Below, in pieces: positions 27,255 through 36,568 of a stretch of DNA of 64,000 bases. The stretch is from Frondihabitans sp. 762G35. GTDB lineage: Bacteria > Actinomycetota > Actinomycetes > Actinomycetales > Microbacteriaceae. The stretch covers positions 806,001 to 870,000 of the forward strand of contig NZ_CP014619.1 in NCBI RefSeq assembly GCF_002074055.1. Reading direction: 5' to 3'. Within the stretch, counting starts at the first letter, position 1, and the number at the start of each line of letters is the position of its first letter. The translations under genes were made by a program, and so were the position numbers. Below the pieces are notes generated by a model that saw only the letters and a program-made list of their open reading frames with translations, made no database searches and was not told the origin of the DNA.

Positions 27255-29018
27255 GTGAAAATCACTGGTAAGCGGATGCGTCCGCTCGTCGGCGCCATTG
27301 CCCTCGCGGCAGTCGCGACGTTCGGTCTCGCAGCGTGCACGACGTCAGGCAGCACCGGAACGGAGACCGCCAAGGCGGGCGGCACCGTCACGATTGCTCA
27401 GGTGAACGAGGTCACCTCGTTCAACAGCAACACGCCCCAGGGCAACCTGGACACGAACGGCGAGGTCGCGTACATGACGCAGCCTCAGTTCTTCACCCTC
27501 GACGACAAGTACAACATCGTCCCCAACACCGATCTCGGTACCTACGAGAAGCTCAGCGACAACCCGCTGAAGGTGAAGTACACCCTCAAGTCGGGTCAGA
27601 AGTGGTCCGACGGCACGGCGATGACGGCCGACGACCTCGTCCTCGGCTGGGCGATCGCCTCGACGTACTACGACTCCGAGACGACCAACGACGCGGGCGA
27701 CGTCACCAAGGGCACGCAGTACTTCGCGACCGCCGGTGGCACGACCTTCATGACGGACAAGCCCACGGTCGGCGACAGTAACCGCAGCATCACCTTCACG
27801 TACGACACCCCCTACGTCGACTGGCAGCTCGTCAACCCGATCGGCTTCCCGGCGCACGTCGTCGCGAAGAAGGCCGGCGTCTCGACCTCCGACCTGACGA
27901 AGGCGTTCATGGACACCGCGAAGGGCGACGCCGCCAACCCGGCCGCTCCGAACGAGACCCTCGTGAAGGCCTCCAAGTTCGTCAACACGGGCTACGACGC
28001 CACGTCGCTCCCCACCGACAAGAGCCTCCTCGTCTCCGGCGGCCCGCTCCAGGTCACGTCCTGGACCCCGAAGCAGTCGATGACCTTCGCGCCGAACCCG
28101 GAGTACCAGGGCTCGCACAAGGTGAAGATCGGCAAGCTCGTCATGCGCTTCATCGGTGACGCCAACGCCCAGGTCACGGCCCTCCAGAACAACGAGGTCG
28201 ACGCGATCCAGCCGCAGGCCTCCGCCGACACGGTGAAGTCGCTCAAGGCCCTCACCGGCACGACCCTCGAGCAGGGCGACCAGGTCGCCTACGACCACCT
28301 CGACCTCAACTTCGGGGCGAACGTGTTCAAGGACGAGAACACCCGCAAGGCGTTCCTGCTGACCATCCCGCGCCAGCAGATCCTCGACGCGATCGTCACC
28401 CCGATCAACTCGAACGCCAAGGTCCTCGACTCGCAGGTCTTCCTGCCCGGCCAGGACGGCTACACGGACTCGATCGCCGGCAACGGTTCGAGCACCTACA
28501 GCAAGGTCGACATCGCCGGGGCCAAGGCTCTCCTGAAGGGCGCGACCCCGACGGTCAAGATCCTCTACAACACCCAGAACCCGAACCGCGTCGACACCTT
28601 CCAGGCCATCCAGGCCTCGGCGGCGAAGGCCGGCTTCAAGGTCGTCGACGGCGGCTCGCCCGACTGGAGCTCGCTCCTGTCCGGTGGCAACTACGACGCC
28701 TCGATCTTCGGGTGGATCAACCCGGGTGCCGGTAACGCCGCGCTCCCGCAGCTGTTCCAGACGGGCAACCCCGGCAACTACAACAAGTTCGCCGACCCGA
28801 CGACGAGCGCCCTCGCGGTGAAGACGCAGACGACCCTCGACGCCGACACCCTGAAGACGCAGAAGATCGACATCGACAAGCAGGTCTTCGCGGACGCATA
28901 CGGTCTGCCCCTGTTCCAGCTGCCCGGCCTCTTCGCCAGCAACAGCACGGTCAAGGGGATCAAGTACTTCGGTGGACAGACGGGAATCGTCTGGAACATC
29001 TGGGACTGGACCAAGTAA
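27255..29018 (+). CDS. Peptide/oligopeptide ABC transporter substrate-binding lipoprotein (SBP family 5)
   Basis: A 587-residue lipoprotein with lipobox LAAC at Cys28 after a basic MKITGKRMRP start. The family 5 pattern is clear: an early GGTVTIAQVNEVTSFN strand, then KYTLKSGQKWSDGTAMTADDL, and later IPRQQILDAIVTP. It would capture oligopeptides (or similar ligands) outside the membrane. The GTG at 27255 has an AGGAGG site 8 nt upstream. It opens an operon with two permeases and a fused ATPase. A hairpin follows the stop. Confidence 0.93.
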   Translation: MKITGKRMRPLVGAIALAAVATFGLAACTTSGSTGTETAKAGGTVTIAQVNEVTSFNSNTPQGNLDTNGEVAYMTQPQFFTLDDKYNIVPNTDLGTYEKLSDNPLKVKYTLKSGQKWSDGTAMTADDLVLGWAIASTYYDSETTNDAGDVTKGTQYFATAGGTTFMTDKPTVGDSNRSITFTYDTPYVDWQLVNPIGFPAHVVAKKAGVSTSDLTKAFMDTAKGDAANPAAPNETLVKASKFVNTGYDATSLPTDKSLLVSGGPLQVTSWTPKQSMTFAPNPEYQGSHKVKIGKLVMRFIGDANAQVTALQNNEVDAIQPQASADTVKSLKALTGTTLEQGDQVAYDHLDLNFGANVFKDENTRKAFLLTIPRQQILDAIVTPINSNAKVLDSQVFLPGQDGYTDSIAGNGSSTYSKVDIAGAKALLKGATPTVKILYNTQNPNRVDTFQAIQASAAKAGFKVVDGGSPDWSSLLSGGNYDASIFGWINPGAGNAALPQLFQTGNPGNYNKFADPTTSALAVKTQTTLDADTLKTQKIDIDKQVFADAYGLPLFQLPGLFASNSTVKGIKYFGGQTGIVWNIWDWTK

Positions 29019-29072
29019 CACCGGTCGCCGGATGATCCATCCGGGCGCCGTCAGCTAGACAACTCAACAGTC

Positions 29073-29107
29073 CGGGCGTCGGGTTCCTCTTGTGGGCCCG
29101 ACGCCCG
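29073..29107 (+). terminator. Intercistronic hairpin after the peptide-binding protein gene
   Basis: An 11-bp perfect stem (CGGGCGTCGGG / CCCGACGCCCG) around a 13-nt loop sits 54 nt after the binding-protein stop and about 90 nt before the permease start. As in the fucoside importer, it probably sets a higher level of binding protein than of permease. Confidence 0.55.
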
Positions 29108-29194
29108 AACTCTGAGTCCGTAGTAACCTCGTCCTGCTCTTCCGTCGGTTTCGTCCCTAGCGCGTCTCGCATCGCAAAGGTCAAGTTCCCCCTT

Positions 29195-30727
29195 ATGGTC
29201 AGTTTCATCGTCAGGCGAATTCTCGTCTCGATCCTCGTTCTCCTCGCGGCGTCGTTCATCATGTACGTCCTCGCCGCGAACTCCGGCAACCCGCTTCAGG
29301 ACTTGCAAGGAAGCAACTCCCCGAACCGGCAGGCGCTCATCGAAGCGCGCATCGCCCAGCAGCACCTCGACGTGATCCCCCCGCTCCGCTGGGTCCTCTG
29401 GCTCGGCGGCGTCGCCAAGTGCGTCGTCCCCGTCGGCGGCGGCTGCGACCTCGGCACGACGTTCGCGAACCAGCCCGTCACGGTGCTCCTGCCGAGCGCC
29501 ATGGTCTCGACTCTCCAGCTCGTGACCCTCGCCTTCATCCTGGCCATCGTGCTCGGCATCGCGCTCGGCATCGTGACCGCCCTGCGCGTCTACAGCGGCT
29601 TCGACTACACGATCACGCTGTTCAGCTTCTTCCTCTTCTCGCTGCCGTCCTTCCTCATGGCCGTGCTGCTCAAGTCGTTCGTGGCCCTCGGGTACAACAG
29701 CTTCCTGGCGGATCCCCACATCCCGTTGAGCACGCTGATAGTCGTCGGCGTGGTGCTCGGCGTCCTCGTGCAGCTCGCGGTCGGGGGACCGCTGCGGCGT
29801 CGCCTCGTCGCGTTCTTCGCCACGGGCATCCTGAGCGCGCTGATCCTGGGGCTCCTCTCCGCGGCGGATTGGTTCACCCACCCGCAGCTGGGGCCGGTGT
29901 TCGTCATCCTCTTCACCGCGGCGATCGGCTTCGGCATCGTGTCGCTGCTGGCCGGCATCCACAATCGCCGGGCCATCCTGACGGCGGCGATCAACGTCCT
30001 CATCGCGATCATCGCCTACTTCGCGCTCCAGGGGCTCTTCAACATCTCCTCCGTCGGGACCCTGTTGACCCTCGCCATCGTCACGGTCGCGGTCGGGCTC
30101 ATCAGCGGCTACTTCGTGGGCGGCTACGACCGCGGCCTGATGATGCGGATCGGCGGCCTCACCGCGTTCCTCAGCGCGGGCGTCGTCCTGCTCGACCGCT
30201 TCGTGCAGTCGTGGGACAACTACGTCGCCCTCATCGGCGGCCGACCGATCGCGACCGTCGGATCCCAGACCCCGTCGCTCGGCGGCGACGTCTGGATCAC
30301 GGGCATCGACACCTACACGCACCTCCTGCTGCCGACCATCAGCCTGCTGCTGATCAGTTTCGCGGGCTACACCCGCTACTCGCGGTCCGGCATGCTCGAG
30401 GTCCTCGACCAGGACTACGTGCGCACGGCGCGGGCCAAGGGCCTGCCGGAGCGCACCGTCATCGTCCGCCACGCGTTCCGCAACATGCTCATCCCGATCG
30501 CCACGCTCATCGCGACCGACATCGGAGCGCTGCTGGGTGGTGCCGTCATCACCGAGACGGTCTTCGCGATCAGCGGCATGGGCGCGCTCTTCAACAGCGG
30601 TCTGCAGCGCACCGACGTGAACCCGATCATGGGCTACTTCCTCGTGATCGCGATCACCGCCATCGCCTTCAACTTCCTGGCCGACCTCGCCTACGCGGCG
30701 CTCGACCCCCGGGTGCGCGTCCGATGA
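29195..30727 (+). CDS. Peptide ABC transporter permease (DppB/OppB-like), extended
   Basis: A 510-residue permease, much longer than the usual 305-340. The DppB-like parts are at the two ends: an N-terminal VRRILVSILVLLAASFIMY segment and, in the second half, the YTRYSRSGMLEVLDQDYVRTARAKGL coupling region (split over residues 392-417) with the final membrane segments. Between residues about 178 and 338 lies an additional hydrophobic block with several predicted helices. The ATG at 29195 (MVSFIVRR) fits the family start, though its ribosome site is poor (AAAGG 14 nt upstream). It is followed by the DppC-like gene 61 nt later. Confidence 0.88.
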   Translation: MVSFIVRRILVSILVLLAASFIMYVLAANSGNPLQDLQGSNSPNRQALIEARIAQQHLDVIPPLRWVLWLGGVAKCVVPVGGGCDLGTTFANQPVTVLLPSAMVSTLQLVTLAFILAIVLGIALGIVTALRVYSGFDYTITLFSFFLFSLPSFLMAVLLKSFVALGYNSFLADPHIPLSTLIVVGVVLGVLVQLAVGGPLRRRLVAFFATGILSALILGLLSAADWFTHPQLGPVFVILFTAAIGFGIVSLLAGIHNRRAILTAAINVLIAIIAYFALQGLFNISSVGTLLTLAIVTVAVGLISGYFVGGYDRGLMMRIGGLTAFLSAGVVLLDRFVQSWDNYVALIGGRPIATVGSQTPSLGGDVWITGIDTYTHLLLPTISLLLISFAGYTRYSRSGMLEVLDQDYVRTARAKGLPERTVIVRHAFRNMLIPIATLIATDIGALLGGAVITETVFAISGMGALFNSGLQRTDVNPIMGYFLVIAITAIAFNFLADLAYAALDPRVRVR

Positions 30728-30788
30728 GCCGCTCGCACCCTCCCCTGACGACGGGTCGCTCGGCGGCCATGAACCGAGAGGTCTTGCG

Positions 30789-31856
30789 ATGAGCACCATC
30801 CAGGGCAACCCGCTCGAACCCCAGATCCCCGACGGCGTCCAGGCGGCCGGCGACCTCGACGAGCACCGCGGCGAGAGCCAGGGGCAGATCGTCCTCAAGC
30901 GCTTCCTCGCCAACCGCCTCGCCGTGGTCGCGATCATCGTCTACGTCATCGTGATCGTCTTCTCGATCAGCGCGATCGGCCTCGGCCCCATTCCGGGCTG
31001 GTGGAAGTACAACTACACGAGCCTCAACCCCCTCCTCAAGGGCGGAGCGCCGACGCTCTCCCTCGTGCCGAAGTTCCTCGGCGGGCAGGGCTTCCAGCTC
31101 GGCGAGCACCCGTTCGGCCAGAACAGCATCGGCAAGGACTACTTCGCCCTGACCATGCGTGGGATCCAGAACTCCGTGCTCGTCATGATCGTCATCGGTC
31201 TCGTCGCGACGATCCTCGGCATCGTCGTCGGCGCCCTCGCCGGCTACTACCGCGGCTGGATCGACGCCGTCCTGATGCGCATCACCGACGTCTTCATCGT
31301 CATCCCGGCCCTCGTCGTCGGCGCGATCGTCGGTCGCTCCACGAGCTCGGTCGGCTTCGGCGCGTTCGGCCTGGCCGTCCTGCTGGGCCTGGTGTCGTGG
31401 ATGGTCATCGCCCGACTGGTGCGCGCCGAGTTCCTGTCGCTGCGCGAGCGGGAGTTCGTCGAGGCGGCCCGGGTCGCCGGCGCCTCCGACTCGCGGATCA
31501 TCTTCCGCCACATCCTGCCCAACGCCATCGGCGTGATCATCGTGAGCTCGACGCTCCTGATCGCCTCGGCCATCCTGCTCGAGACGGCGATCAGCTACCT
31601 CGGCTACGGCATCAAGTCGCCCGACTCGTCGCTCGGTCTGCTCATCAGTGCGAACCAGTCGGCGTTCCAGACGCGGCCGTGGCTGTTCTGGTGGCCCGCC
31701 ACGTTCATCGTCCTGCTGGCGCTCTGCGTCAACTTCGTCGGCGACGGCCTCCGCGACGCGTTCGACCCGCGTCAGAAGCGCTTCAGCCTGAAGAAGACGG
31801 TCGAGCCGGAGCCGGAGCCGGCGCCCGTGAACCCGACCGGCACGAGGACCGCGTGA
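30789..31856 (+). CDS. Peptide ABC transporter permease (DppC/OppC-like)
   Basis: A 355-residue permease with a cytoplasmic N-terminal extension of about 40 residues, then six membrane segments. A long periplasmic-type loop follows the first helix and ends in the family motif HPFGQNSIGKDYFA. The coupling region reads VRAEFLSLREREFVEAARVAGASD, in two blocks. The C-terminus is a Pro/Glu-rich tail. It pairs with the DppB-like permease. After it the transcript meets an antisense gene before the ATPase. Confidence 0.92.
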   Translation: MSTIQGNPLEPQIPDGVQAAGDLDEHRGESQGQIVLKRFLANRLAVVAIIVYVIVIVFSISAIGLGPIPGWWKYNYTSLNPLLKGGAPTLSLVPKFLGGQGFQLGEHPFGQNSIGKDYFALTMRGIQNSVLVMIVIGLVATILGIVVGALAGYYRGWIDAVLMRITDVFIVIPALVVGAIVGRSTSSVGFGAFGLAVLLGLVSWMVIARLVRAEFLSLREREFVEAARVAGASDSRIIFRHILPNAIGVIIVSSTLLIASAILLETAISYLGYGIKSPDSSLGLLISANQSAFQTRPWLFWWPATFIVLLALCVNFVGDGLRDAFDPRQKRFSLKKTVEPEPEPAPVNPTGTRTA

Positions 31857-31882
31857 CCTCCGTCGTCACCGCCGGTCGGCCG

Positions 31883-32509
31883 TCAGCCGACGTTCAGAGC
31901 CACGACGGTGGCCGCGGCCAGCACGACGAGCAGGGCGGCCGGCTGCCACAGCCACTCGACGCGCGCGCGGACCTCGTCGGCGCGGCCGAGTTCGAGGCCG
32001 CCCGACTCGCGGAGATGCTCCCAGCGCTCGCGCACGAGTTCGGCCGCCGCGCCCGACTCCGTCGTGAGGAGATCGCCGGGGGCGGCCGTGCCGCCGACCG
32101 CGGACCGCGGCGCGACGTCGGTCCGCGCCTGACGCTTCGCGACGGCGGCTCCAGTGCGACCCGGTGCCGGCGCGGCCCAGGCGGCGTACTTGCGGCCCGG
32201 CGTGTGCAGCGTCAGGGCGTATTTGGTGTCGACGTGGATCAGCGCTTCCCACGGAACCGTGATGCGGCGCACGAGGTTCTGGAGCACGACACCCTCGTCG
32301 ACGACGTCGACCCGCGGTCGCCAGAGGGCGATCCAGTCGAGAAGCGCGATCGTCGCTCCGGCCAGCAGCGCCGACAGGAGCGATCCGGGTGCGCCCACGA
32401 TCGTCGCCACGACCATGAAGACCACGAGGGCCCAAATCAGCACCGCCAGGATGCGATTGAACCTCGACACGAACGAGACGCGGTGGGTGGACGCGAGGGA
32501 GTCAGGCAT
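31883..32509 (-). CDS. PH-domain membrane-associated protein, antisense within the transporter cluster
   Basis: A 208-residue protein with two hydrophobic segments near residues 18-55, then a bacterial PH-like region (VDVVDEGVVLQNLVRRITVPW) as in the actinobacterial PF10756 group, and a third hydrophobic segment at the C-terminus. A variable, Ala/Arg-rich middle is seen around residues 110-150. The function is unknown; such domains usually sit on the inner membrane face. It lies on the opposite strand between the DppC-like permease and the DppD-DppF ATPase, so the peptide transporter genes are split by 727 bp. Confidence 0.75.
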   Translation of the reverse strand: MPDSLASTHRVSFVSRFNRILAVLIWALVVFMVVATIVGAPGSLLSALLAGATIALLDWIALWRPRVDVVDEGVVLQNLVRRITVPWEALIHVDTKYALTLHTPGRKYAAWAAPAPGRTGAAVAKRQARTDVAPRSAVGGTAAPGDLLTTESGAAAELVRERWEHLRESGGLELGRADEVRARVEWLWQPAALLVVLAAATVVALNVG

Positions 32510-32583
32510 GACTCCATCGTCCCAGACCGCACCTCGGTGATTCGCACGGCGGCCGTCTCCGGCCGAGAAAGGACCGCTGCCTG

Positions 32584-34353
32584 ATGGCCCAGGTCACGAC
32601 CCCCTCCGACGCTCCCGTTCTCGAGGTCACCGACCTCGACGTCGACTTCGCCGTCGACAACGTGTGGGTTCCCGCCGTGAAGAAGCTCAACTACCGCATC
32701 AAGCGGGGCGAGGTCATGGCGCTCGTCGGCGAGTCCGGCTCCGGCAAGAGCGTCAGCTCCATGTCGGTGCTCGACCTCCTGCCGCGGAACAGCCGCGTCA
32801 ACGGCAGCATCAAGCTCAACGGGCGCGAGATCCGCAACCTCCCCGCCGCCCAGATGCGTCAGATCCGCGGTGGCGACGTCGCGGTGATCTTCCAGGAGCC
32901 GATGACGGCTCTCAACCCGGTCTTCACCGTGGGCTTCCAGATCGTCGAGACCCTGCGGATGCACTTCGGCATCTCGCCGCACGAGGCTCGCGACCGCGCC
33001 ATCGAGCTCCTCCGCCTCGTCGAGCTGCCCGACCCCGAGAAGGCGTTCAACTCCTACCCGCACCAGCTCTCCGGCGGCCAGCGCCAGCGCGCGATGATCG
33101 CGCAGTCGATCTCCTGCGACCCGGGCCTCCTGATCGCCGACGAGCCGACCACGGCCCTCGACGTGACGGTCCAGGCGGAGATCCTCGATCTCATCCGGAG
33201 CCTCCGCGACCGTCTCGGCAGCGCCGTGCTCCTCATCACCCACGACATGGGCGTCGTCGCCGACCTGGCCGATCACATCGCCGTCATGCGACAGGGCGAG
33301 GTCGTCGAGGCCGGTCCGACCCTCCAGATCTTCCGCGACCCGCAGCACGAGTACACCAAGGCGCTTCTCGCCGCGGTGCCGCACCTCGGCCAGGGCGGCG
33401 ACAGCGACTCCGTCGTCGACATCACGGAGACGCTTGCCGAGACGGTCGAGCAGCAGGACGGCACGCACACCGTGTCCGAGCGCGAGGAGTACGAGAAGCG
33501 CGCCGCCGAGCCGACCGGGAAGCCCGTCCTCGAGTTCGACGACGTCGTGATCGAGTACCCGGGCCGCGGTCGCGTCAAGGCGTTCCGCGCGATCGACCAC
33601 GTGTCGCTGACCGTGCACAAGGGCGAGGTGGTCGGCCTCGTCGGCGAGTCCGGCTCGGGCAAGACGACGCTCGGCCGCGCCGGCATCGGCCTCCTCCCGA
33701 TCACCGAGGGTCGCCTCGACGTCGTCGGCACCGACCTGTCGAAGTCGACCCGATCGCTCGTCCGCCAGGTGCACAAGAACGCCGGAATCGTCTTCCAGGA
33801 TCCCTCCTCGTCGCTCAACCCGCGCATGACGATCGGCGAGAGCATCGCCGAGCCGCTCCTGCTCGCGAAGAAGTCCAAGGGCCAGGGGCTCGTCCGCGAG
33901 GTCGAGACGCTCCTCGACAGCGTCAAGCTCCCGCGCTCCTACCGCACCCGCTACCCGCACGAGCTCTCGGGCGGCCAGAAGCAGCGCGTCGGCATCGCCC
34001 GCGCGCTCGCGCTCCGGCCGGAGCTGCTCATCGCCGACGAGCCGACGTCGGCCCTCGACGTGTCCGTCCAGGCGACCGTGCTCGAGCTCCTCCGCGAGCT
34101 GCAGCGCGAGTTCCAGTTCGCGTGCCTCTTCATCACGCACGACCTCGCGGTCATCGACATCCTGGCCGACCGGATCGCCGTGATGCACAAGGGCCGCCTC
34201 GCGGAGGTCGGAACGCGCGACGAGATCCTGCGTCGTCCGCAGGATCCCTACACGCAGCGCCTCATCGCGGCCGTCCCGCTGCCCGACCCGGAGGTCCAGC
34301 GCGAGCGTCGCGAACTGCGCGCACAGATCCTGGCGGCCGGAGCCGACGAGTAG
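32584..34353 (+). CDS. Peptide ABC transporter ATPase, DppD-DppF fusion
   Basis: A 589-residue protein with two complete ATPase domains. The first has Walker A GESGSGKS at 49-56, signature LSGGQRQR and Walker B LLIADEPTTALD. The second has Walker A GESGSGKTT near residue 354, signature LSGGQKQR and LLIADEPTSALD. The linker (about residues 290-310) is charged. Each half carries the oligopeptide C-terminal extension. It powers the peptide importer formed with the permeases at 29195 and 30789. It is separated from them by an antisense gene and starts 75 nt after that gene's promoter side, so it may have its own promoter. Confidence 0.94.
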   Translation: MAQVTTPSDAPVLEVTDLDVDFAVDNVWVPAVKKLNYRIKRGEVMALVGESGSGKSVSSMSVLDLLPRNSRVNGSIKLNGREIRNLPAAQMRQIRGGDVAVIFQEPMTALNPVFTVGFQIVETLRMHFGISPHEARDRAIELLRLVELPDPEKAFNSYPHQLSGGQRQRAMIAQSISCDPGLLIADEPTTALDVTVQAEILDLIRSLRDRLGSAVLLITHDMGVVADLADHIAVMRQGEVVEAGPTLQIFRDPQHEYTKALLAAVPHLGQGGDSDSVVDITETLAETVEQQDGTHTVSEREEYEKRAAEPTGKPVLEFDDVVIEYPGRGRVKAFRAIDHVSLTVHKGEVVGLVGESGSGKTTLGRAGIGLLPITEGRLDVVGTDLSKSTRSLVRQVHKNAGIVFQDPSSSLNPRMTIGESIAEPLLLAKKSKGQGLVREVETLLDSVKLPRSYRTRYPHELSGGQKQRVGIARALALRPELLIADEPTSALDVSVQATVLELLRELQREFQFACLFITHDLAVIDILADRIAVMHKGRLAEVGTRDEILRRPQDPYTQRLIAAVPLPDPEVQRERRELRAQILAAGADE

Positions 34354-34549
34354 GGCGCGCGGGGAGCGTCGGCGCCCTCGCCGGGCGACGATCGCAGGAG
34401 GCGCCGGGTACGCCCACAGAGGACGCGGGAGAGATCCGGGCGCTCTCCGGGTAGACTCTGGAGGTCGGGGCCATGGCCGCCCCCGCCTCTGCCTTCGTCA
34501 GCCGGTCTGACGCATCCCCCCAAACCCCCTCCGCAAAGGACGTACAACT

Positions 34550-36457
34550 ATGGCGACTGCCATCCGCAGTGACCTGCGCAACGTGGCAATCGTTGCCCAC
34601 GTCGACCACGGCAAGACCACGCTCGTCGACGCGATGCTGAAGCAGACGAACTCCTTCGACGCGCACTTCGACACCGAAGACCGCATGATGGACGGCAACG
34701 AGCTCGAGCGCGAGAAGGGCATCACGATCCTCGCGAAGAACACCTCGGTGCTCTACAACGGGTCGCACGCCACCGACGGTCCCATCACGATCAACGTGAT
34801 CGACACCCCGGGCCACGCCGACTTCGGTGGTGAGGTCGAGCGCGGCCTCTCCATGGTCGACGGCGTCGTCCTCCTCGTCGACGCGTCCGAGGGCCCGCTG
34901 CCCCAGACGCGCTTCGTCCTTCGCAAGGCTCTCGCGGCGAAGCTCCCCGTCATCCTGCTGGTCAACAAGACCGACCGCCCCGACGCGCGCATCGACGAGG
35001 TCGTCGCCGAGTCGCAGGATCTCCTGCTCGGCCTCGCCTCCGACCTCGCCGACGAGGTGGAGGATCTCGACCTCGACGCCATCCTCGACGTCCCCATCGT
35101 CTACGCCTCCGGCCGCGCCGGCGCCGCGTCGACCAACAAGCCCGAGAACGGCTCGCTGCCCGACAACGACGACCTCGAGCCGCTCTTCGACGCGATCCTC
35201 AAGCACGTCCCGGCTCCGACCTACGACGACGAGCACCCGCTCCAGGCGCACGTGACCAACCTCGACGCGTCCCCGTTCCTCGGCCGTCTCGCCCTGCTGC
35301 GCGTCTTCCACGGCACGCTGAAGAAGGGCCAGACCGTCGCCTGGGTCAAGCACGACGGCACGGTCCAGAACGCCCGCATCACGGAGCTCCTCATCACCAA
35401 GGCGCTCAGCCGCTACCCCGCCGAGAGCGCGGGCCCCGGCGACATCGTCGCCGTCGCCGGCTTCGACACCATCACGATCGGCGAGACCCTCTCCGACCCC
35501 GACGACGTGCGGCCGCTGCCGACCATCACGGTCGACGACCCCGCCATCTCGATGACGATCGGCACGAACACCTCGCCCATCATCGGGAAGGTCAAGGGCC
35601 ACAAGCTCACCGCCCGCATGGTGAAGGACCGTCTCGACCGCGAGCTCGTCGGTAACGTCTCGCTCAAGGTCGTCGACATCGGACGCCCCGACGCCTGGGA
35701 GGTCCAGGGTCGCGGCGAGCTCGCCCTCGCCATCCTGGTCGAGCAGATGCGCCGCGAGGGCTTCGAGCTCACGGTCGGCAAGCCGCAGGTCGTCACGCGT
35801 CGCGTCGACGGCAAACTGCAGGAGCCGTTCGAGCACATGACCATCGATGTGCCCGACGAGTACCTCGGTGCCGTCACGCAGCTCATGGCCGCGCGCAAGG
35901 GCCGCATGGAGAACATGGCGAACCACGGCTCCGGCTGGGTCCGCATGGAGTTCATCGTCCCGTCGCGCGGGCTCATCGGCTTCCGCACGCAGTTCCTCAC
36001 CGACACGCGCGGCACCGGCATCGCCAACGGCATCTCGCACGGCTACGACGCGTGGGCCGGTGAGATCTCGACGCGGACCAACGGCTCGATCATCGCCGAC
36101 CGCTCGGGTGTCGTCACGCCGTTCGCCATCATCAACCTCCAGGAGCGCATGACCTTCTTCGTGCAGCCGACCGAAGAGGTCTACGAGGGCATGGTCGTGG
36201 GCGAGAACTCGCGCGCCGACGACATGGACGTCAACATCACCAAGGAGAAGAAGCTGACGAACATGCGTCAGTCGACCGCCGACAACTTCGAGTCGATGAC
36301 GCCCTCCAAGGTGCTCTCGCTCGAGGAGGCGCTCGAGTTCGCCGGTGACGACGAGTGCGTCGAGGTCACCCCCGACGCCATCCGCATCCGCAAGGTCGAG
36401 CTCGACGCCAGCGCCCGCCAGCGCTCGACGGCCCGCCTCAAGAAGCAGAACGCGTAG
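34550..36457 (+). CDS. typA: Ribosome-associated translational GTPase TypA/BipA
   Basis: A 635-residue translational GTPase. G1 is AHVDHGKTT near residue 14, G2 includes REKGITILAKN, G3 is DTPGHADFGGE and G4 is NKTDRPDAR. Domains II and III and the BipA-specific C-terminal domain follow (VPSRGLIGFRTQFLTDTRG in two blocks). It binds the ribosome and helps 50S assembly and stress adaptation. The ATG at 34550 has an AAAGGAC site. The 196-nt leader (34354-34549) holds short hairpins but no gene. The gene ends before a large hairpin shared with efeB. Confidence 0.97.
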   Translation: MATAIRSDLRNVAIVAHVDHGKTTLVDAMLKQTNSFDAHFDTEDRMMDGNELEREKGITILAKNTSVLYNGSHATDGPITINVIDTPGHADFGGEVERGLSMVDGVVLLVDASEGPLPQTRFVLRKALAAKLPVILLVNKTDRPDARIDEVVAESQDLLLGLASDLADEVEDLDLDAILDVPIVYASGRAGAASTNKPENGSLPDNDDLEPLFDAILKHVPAPTYDDEHPLQAHVTNLDASPFLGRLALLRVFHGTLKKGQTVAWVKHDGTVQNARITELLITKALSRYPAESAGPGDIVAVAGFDTITIGETLSDPDDVRPLPTITVDDPAISMTIGTNTSPIIGKVKGHKLTARMVKDRLDRELVGNVSLKVVDIGRPDAWEVQGRGELALAILVEQMRREGFELTVGKPQVVTRRVDGKLQEPFEHMTIDVPDEYLGAVTQLMAARKGRMENMANHGSGWVRMEFIVPSRGLIGFRTQFLTDTRGTGIANGISHGYDAWAGEISTRTNGSIIADRSGVVTPFAIINLQERMTFFVQPTEEVYEGMVVGENSRADDMDVNITKEKKLTNMRQSTADNFESMTPSKVLSLEEALEFAGDDECVEVTPDAIRIRKVELDASARQRSTARLKKQNA

Positions 36458-36475
36458 CGCTCCCCGCTTCGCCCG

Positions 36476-36543
36476 CTGAACCCTCGTGTTCGGCCGTCGC
36501 GGTGGTCCTAGGACCACCGCCGCGGCCGAACACGAGGGTTCAG
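36476..36543. terminator. Large near-perfect hairpin between typA and efeB
   Basis: Two 33-bp arms, CTGAACCCTCGTGTTCGG onward and its complement, pair with only two adjacent mismatches around a CCTAGG centre. It lies between the converging stops of typA and efeB, 18 nt and 25 nt from them, and should terminate both transcripts. The size is greater than needed for termination and suggests a mobile or REP-like origin. Confidence 0.75.
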
Positions 36544-36568
36544 TTCGTTGCGGGGCAGGATGCCCGGC

